64,000 nt of DNA, from assembly GCA_963680875.1 (NCBI GenBank), contig OY804586.1:57136203-57200202 (forward strand), read 5' to 3'. Below are positions 59,330-64,000 of this stretch, piece by piece; within the stretch, counting starts at the first letter, position 1; every line of letters starts with the position of its first letter. The position numbers and the translations under genes are program-made. The DNA is from Bathymodiolus brooksi (Eukaryota > Mollusca > Bivalvia > Mytilida > Modiolidae). The notes beneath the pieces were generated by a model. The model had not been told where the DNA came from. It made no database searches and saw nothing but the letters and a program-made list of their open reading frames with translations.

Positions 59330-60671
59330 CAGTAGTCCGTACGTTTCCAATCGTGTACGTTTACATTTTTTTATGTTTTTTTTTATTGTATAGAACGCTG
59401 GGTTTTATTCAAATTCCCGATTTTTTTCGTAGCATTACTGAAATTGCAATTTAAATCGTTTGACTGTTCATTTCAATAACAGGTAGCTAACTAAAGTTAT
59501 CAATAACGTTTTTACCTGCATTAGAATGGAATAAACCTACAAAAATCATGTGCTTTGCCTTTAGTCCTTTACCATTAAAAAGTTCATTATGCCAAATAAT
59601 TGTAACCTTCAATATATTTTTACATATATATTACAATGAAATAAATTTGATAATTGGGATAGCATAGCGGTGCGTGTATAGGTCAACAGATAAGAAAAGT
59701 TTGTAGAGGCCAAAAGAGTTATCGGAAGTCATAAATCGAAGAAGGGCAGGCAATGCAATAGCCAAACGAAAAAGGACAAAATGATAAACAGTGGTCTACA
59801 AAAAACTACACAGAAAACTGAAGATTGAGCAGCACGAATCCCACTTAAAACACGGACGGAACTCTGTCGGTGACAACTTGAGTCTTTAGTTTTACATTGT
59901 GTGGCAGTTCCAGGTTTTTTACGATGATCCGCCAGTCTGATTGTGCAAAATATTTGAATGCTACCAAAATCTGTCGAAAATAATTTAAAATAGTAAGAAA
60001 TAACGAATTTTCTTAATTTAAGTATTTATTATGCCATTCATAATGCATCTGCTCAAAATCTTTCTAAAATAAATGCTATGATTAATCCGCTTGTTGTCGA
60101 ATCTTTAACAGTTAATAACACTACACGAAGAAGGAATATATTGTCTGTATAATTTTGTACCAAATAATTTTATAAAGAGTGTGATTTAGATTTGAAAATT
60201 GCCTAAATATAGAGACCTAGATATATTAATGCAACATTTTGTGTGTGGAGACAGGGACTTTATTATTCTATTTTGTTCACTTGAAGGTAGTATTTCCTGC
60301 AATTCAGGTATACTTTAAAATGTTGGAATGAAGTTCATCAGTATTGCAGTGTGAGTAACCAAACATCATGTACACCTTTTATGAACATGTATAGGCTACA
60401 CCTATTTCTTAATATGGTCATGATAAAACTCTTTTCTTGCGACTTAAAGATAATACTTTTATTTTACATATACTCGTCAACTAAATCTATACTTCTAACA
60501 GGTAATATCACCCGCGCTGTACTAGTTAAGCTTCAATGTTTGCACCATCCAAGTTTTATAATTCACTGCCGTCATTAGGTTAACGTTAAGATACAAGCCT
60601 CTTTGTGATTCAAACGCACAATTAACCACTTATGGAACAGTGGCGTCACCAAACGGAAGAAGCGGTGCATC
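59330..60671. other. hAT interior, right part
   Basis: AT-rich sequence without recognised gene or repeat. Confidence 0.5.
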
Positions 60672-60788
60672 AGGAAAAAGAGATGAAATAATAAAGAAAT
60701 AAAGGAATTTTATTGAAAATAAATTTGTAAACAGAGTTAGAAAAAAGGGGGGTGGTGAGTCCGTGCCACGAGCGCCTGTGGAACTGAG

Positions 60789-61009
60789 ATGACAAGTGTT
60801 CACGTTCATATATATAGTATTACGCATGGGACACTCGCGGCTATTTTATCAAACCGTTGACCAACATTTTCAATTTTAGTGAGCTTGCCAACAAACAAAC
60901 AAACGAATTACGAATTAAAAAATATATACACACATATCCGAGATGAATATTTTTATTGATAATACGTTGTAAATTACAAATTATATATAGGTTTATAAAT
61001 GTAAAAACA
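60789..61009. other. Ginger 5' region between hAT and terminal repeat
   Basis: Short AT-rich stretch upstream (minus strand) of the transposase start. It would have held the promoter/5' UTR before the hAT insertion displaced it by 3.1 kb. Confidence 0.4.
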
Positions 61010-61137
61010 GGTTGGCCCATATTGCCTGCCATCGGAACAAATAGCCTAGGCTCAAAGTTCGAACCGGAACAAATTGCCTAGACAATTTTGGCCGTCCGGA
61101 ACATCTGGCGGCCGTACCATCCAGCCTGATACACCGG

Positions 61138-61392
61138 CACGTTTCATACAGTGAAATCAGCAGGAAATTCATGCGCATAAAACTACTTCCTGTCCAAATC
61201 AAGTTCATTGACATCAACGAAATGAAAGGAATTATAAACAGCGGCAATTTCAAGTGTTTAAACATAAATTACTGTCATAGAACGGAATTACTAATTATAT
61301 AAACAGGTAAGAACATGTTGCTAATGGTCTGCCAGTTGGAAACATTGGAGAAAACAAGATACGTCAGAAAACATGAAAGTTATTCAATGACA
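61138..61392 (-). repeat. 5' LTR of the Gypsy element, distal part
   Basis: Matches 47663-47918 with few differences (CTACTTCC for ATACTTCC, GTCTGCCAG for GTCTGACAG). Similarity continues ~20 bp, to about 61410, before flank. Confidence 0.75.
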
Positions 61393-61530
61393 TACTTTTG
61401 CGAACTTTTAACTATTAACCCTTTGGATGCCAAGCCCTTTTCACTGATGAGTGCCAAGGGATTTTTTGTCAAATTTGTTTACCGTGAAGTCATGATGTTA
61501 TCAGTGTAAAACGTCACAGTATATGACCTA

Positions 61531-61925
61531 ATGTAAAATTGCACACACGTTTTTTGACTTTGTGGGGTGTAAATTGTAATGTAAAATTACACATACGTGT
61601 TTAGACTGTGTGGGTTGTAAATTTGCAATGTAAAACTACACACGCGTACGTGCTTAGACTTTGTGGGTTGTAAATTTACAATGTAAAATTACACACACGT
61701 GTTTTGACTTTGTGGGTTATAAATTTACAATGTAAAATTGCACAATCTTTTTTCAGACTTTAATGGGTAAAATAGAAAATTACTGATGTATTTAAAAAAA
61801 ATGTGTCTAATGTAAAATTGTACACTTGTTTTTTTCCCCACACTTTATTGTATCTAATAATGTAAAATTGCATGCGCGTTTATCACACTTTAAATAATGA
61901 AATAAATGTAAAATTTGACATACGC
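61531..61925. repeat. ~49-bp tandem repeat, about 8 units
   Basis: ATGTAAAATTACACACACGT recurs at 61531, 61579, 61628, 61681, 61730, 61808, 61860 and 61907, joined by TTTTGACTTTGTGGGTTGTA-like text. ACGT/CACGTG words recur in each unit. Later units are more diverged. Confidence 0.85.
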
Positions 61926-61952
61926 TTTTGCCCTAAAAAAACAATGCCAATA

Positions 61953-62213
61953 TACGTCGTGGTCGTGATATTATGCTAGTTGGATATTTTTTTCATAACT
62001 AGCTATGCAATCACTGCCTATCACTACTAACGCTGGGAGTTCGAATCCCCCTCGGGCGAGGTGTACTCGATACAACATTATGTGATAAAGTTTTTCGGTG
62101 ACTTCCGGTAGGTTGATGGTTTTCCCCGAGTACTCCGATTTCCTCTATCCAAAAAAAAACTGACCACCACGATATAACTTAAATATTGTTGAAAGTGACG
62201 TTAAATACCATAA
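61953..62213 (+). mobile_element. tRNA-derived SINE
   Basis: ACGTCGTGGTCGTGATATTA head, AACTAGCTATGCAATCACTG, B box GAGTTCGAATCCC, GTTGATGGTTTTCCCCGAG, AACTGACCACCACGATATAA and GAAAGTGACGTTAAATACC. Full-length copy of the family at 25561 and 59097. Confidence 0.8.
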
Positions 62214-63660
62214 CTCTCTGTTATATATCAACATTAAATAACAAATAGTATGGAGGAAGCATGGTAAATATTCACATGTAAAGTTGAAAGAATCAACATA
62301 AATGACATGAGTATCTCTCTAGTTCAGCTCCGAGTAATGAGTGTTGGATTTTAACCTTATATATGAGAAAGTTCAACAAAGATATATAACAGTTTAATTA
62401 TTGCCTGTGATCTGTGTTTTTTTTTTCACCCGTTAAGTTTTGTTCTTTCAACACATTAATCTATCCATCTAAAAAATATATATTGACAAAAGCTATGAAT
62501 TGTCAATATGTTCAATATGTTTCTTAAAGTTCAATGCCGATACAAGCACATGGCATGCACCACTTTATTACATCTCGAGCATACATATAGTGATTGCTCT
62601 AGAACGTATGTTTGGTGTAGTACAGAGAATACAGTTTCGCTGTTTCCCCTTTCCAAAACGTACAAGTCTATTTCTGTTGCCTTGATTAACAAGCTGGCAT
62701 CGCCTGATAACATTATCGACAGATCGAGGATTGCAGGGGGAGGGGCTCAATAATGGTGAGTAGACATGATCCGACTTTTGTTAAACTCAATTGATTCTGT
62801 TCAGATGACCCTTTATTTTTTTATCTATTTATTAATTTCACTTCGTCAGTCACCACATTGTCATTGTCAAACATTGCAACATACAAATTAAACAAATTAT
62901 AATCAAGGTATGCCGAGCGGGTCGGTACAAAAGATGTCGAGAGAGAGACTGAGAGAAATAAAAAAAAAAGGATGACATCTCGGACACGGACAAGTCAACT
63001 GACCAAAGGAGGCCTACAGTAGTTGTTGGTATCAAAAGTAGTTTCTACCAAATTTTGGTATATTGACTTCAGTTTAACTTTAAACTGATTAATATTCTTA
63101 TGAAGGCAAGTGGGTAAAACGAGGCACGAGGGTTCCTCTTGGTAATTTTTTCCAAAGCCTCGGAATCCTATCTGAATAACATTTTCTGCTGAAATTGTTT
63201 TACCCTATGCTTTTTCAAATAAAAATGTTGTAGACTTAGACTAAAACGTGTACTTATTCAGCTGCCTAGGGCATTAAATTAGTTAAGATATGTTTTATAT
63301 TTGGTTGTTGATAAAATAATTTGACTATTGTTTTTAGTCTATAAAATACATCTATTAATAAATGTACCAGCTCATTATAATTAATGGTCCAGACAAATAA
63401 ACAAGTAGAAAGCTGTTTTCTAAATCACAATTCATCAATTCATTTTTGCTGTACTGATTCCTTCCTTATGACACACCGTGGTGGACTTAGTTGGAGAATT
63501 GTAGGAGGGGGGCCAAGTTTCCGTTTTCCCTGGGGCCCAACAATTCTCTTAGCGGCCCTGCCTAGACCTTTAAATTAGACACAAGTTTATAACTCCTAAT
63601 CCTGAACGGAAAGTTGGGGCCATTTCAGAGGGTACCCTACAGTACCCTATATATACATAT
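62214..63660. other. Intergenic sequence
   Basis: No gene was recognised. Several overlapping short frames at 62500-62750 have no domain or splice support. A small inverted repeat (GAGAATTGT / ACAATTCTC) lies near 63495 and 63540. Confidence 0.5.
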
Positions 63661-63675
63661 AATCGTTATTAAAAT

Positions 63676-63840
63676 GTCGAATGCGGTAGGCCGTGGGTTC
63701 GATCCCCGATCGGGTTAAAATTGGTATTTGTTGCTTCTCCACTAAGTACGTAGCATTAAGGAGAAAGAGCAATGACTGGTTGGCTCGGAATCAGGATATT
63801 GTATCCGAGTGGGGTGACATGTCTATCTAACTAATACTGG
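63676..63840 (+). mobile_element. Second SINE type
   Basis: GTAGGCCGTGGGTTCGATCC is an excellent B box with T-arm character. It is followed by TTGCTTCTCCACTAAGTACG, AAGAGCAATGACTGGTTGGC and ATCCGAGTGGGGTGACATG, a layout I associate with a mollusc SINE body different from the one at 59097. The 5' head is poorly defined. Confidence 0.45.
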
Positions 63841-64000
63841 AAATAATGCACTTCTCCGTAAATGAATTGAAGAGATGTTTGATTACTTTACACCTCTCTT
63901 TAAATGATTTGTTACGCCGTTCAGTTGATTTGATGCGCAGTGCATATACCAATCATTATCAGACAAGAACTATTCGAAGAAATAGAAACAGTAATAAAAT

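Larger units (their letters stand above)
57633..60788. mobile_element. hAT-like element nested in the Ginger, 3.1 kb
   Basis: Element at 57641-60780 (3140 bp) flanked by perfect 8-bp duplications GAACTGAG (57633-57640; 60781-60788). Terminal inverted repeats of ~110 bp (57641-57750; 60672-60780) begin CACAGGCGCTCGTGGCACGG and are nearly identical. An 8-bp duplication fits hAT. The ~2.9-kb interior has no transposase frame and is AT-rich, so the copy is non-autonomous. Confidence 0.85.
55719..61137 (-). mobile_element. Ginger-type DNA transposon, 5.4 kb, internally deleted
   Basis: Element at 55723-61133 (5411 bp) flanked by CCGG on both sides. Its uninterrupted target (CCAG variant) is visible in the 3' LTR. 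Termini are TGTAGCAGGC... and ...GCCTGATACA. Subterminal zones of ~130 bp at both ends carry repeated AGCCTAGGCT and GGCAATTTGTTCCG motifs in inverted orientation. Inside are a Gypsy-integrase-like N-terminal exon and a PHD-finger exon, the combination described for Ginger1 transposons, whose transposase resembles a Gypsy integrase. No DDE catalytic core was found. Confidence 0.75.
47512..61392 (-). mobile_element. Gypsy LTR retrotransposon, minus strand, degraded and multiply interrupted
   Basis: Direct ~407-bp repeats (47512-47918; 55572-55722 joined to 61138-61392) enclose minus-strand gag, protease, RT, RNase H and integrase, in that order of transcription. This order (integrase last) defines Ty3/Gypsy. 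Frames are broken by stops and frameshifts throughout, so it is not functional. After removal of the Ginger and MITE insertions the element is about 7.8 kb. Its 5' internal region is replaced by an inverted integrase piece. Confidence 0.85.

Noticed and set aside
63676..63715. Possible tRNA gene because of a strong B box (GGGTTCGATCCC)
   Set aside because: No complete cloverleaf upstream. Downstream sequence looks like a SINE body.

Overview
This is eukaryotic, non-coding-rich DNA, almost certainly from a bivalve mollusc. The evidence is: dispersed repeats opening with an AGCTCACCTGGCCCAAAGGG-type motif, tRNA-derived SINEs with the mollusc-type tail (GGTGGTTTTCTCC...AATAAAACTGACC), repeats resembling common mussel (mytilid) ones, and small phase-1 immunoglobulin (Ig) exons separated by kilobases of satellite. 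The exact genus cannot be fixed from sequence alone. Long open frames are rare, and most open frames in the window are by-products of tandem repeats whose unit length is a multiple of three.

Layout. 1-14.2 kb: a 42-bp minisatellite in two blocks, punctuated by eight copies of a ~158-bp element with inverted ends and interrupted at 5.05-7.98 kb by a bivalve dispersed repeat and a fold-back element. 15.4-26.0 kb: exons of a small membrane receptor gene (Ig V-like, juxtamembrane, transmembrane, and a candidate last exon with AATAAA), with introns full of MITEs, SINE pieces and a 30-bp minisatellite. 26.2-27.4 kb: a CARD-like exon and a degraded class C GPCR (GABA-B-like) fragment. 27.9-32.1 kb: MITEs, an inverted dispersed repeat, an X-box-like site and a frameshifted unknown ORF. 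32.3-47.4 kb: three arrays of an 88-bp satellite separated by two almost identical blocks, each with a SINE head, a 51-bp Ig-exon relic, a complete Ig exon and a 60-bp minisatellite. The blocks form a ~7.93-kb tandem duplication.

47.5-61.4 kb is a four-level nest of transposons. A minus-strand Gypsy LTR retrotransposon (degraded gag, protease, RT, RNase H, integrase, plus an extra zinc-finger/coiled-coil ORF) carries a Mutator-like MITE inside that extra ORF and an inverted integrase fragment next to its 5' LTR. A 5.4-kb Ginger-type DNA transposon sits in the 5' LTR beside its TATA box. A 3.1-kb hAT-like element sits in the Ginger, and a SINE sits in the hAT. 61.5-64 kb holds a 49-bp tandem repeat, two SINEs and unremarkable sequence.

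The host genes here are partial. The Ig-TM exons at 15-26 kb fit one type I membrane protein by phase and order. The two Ig exons at 34.5 and 42.4 kb fit a second, multi-Ig gene or alternative exons. No function beyond extracellular recognition and membrane anchoring can be read from them. No CRISPR array, rRNA or functional tRNA gene was seen.
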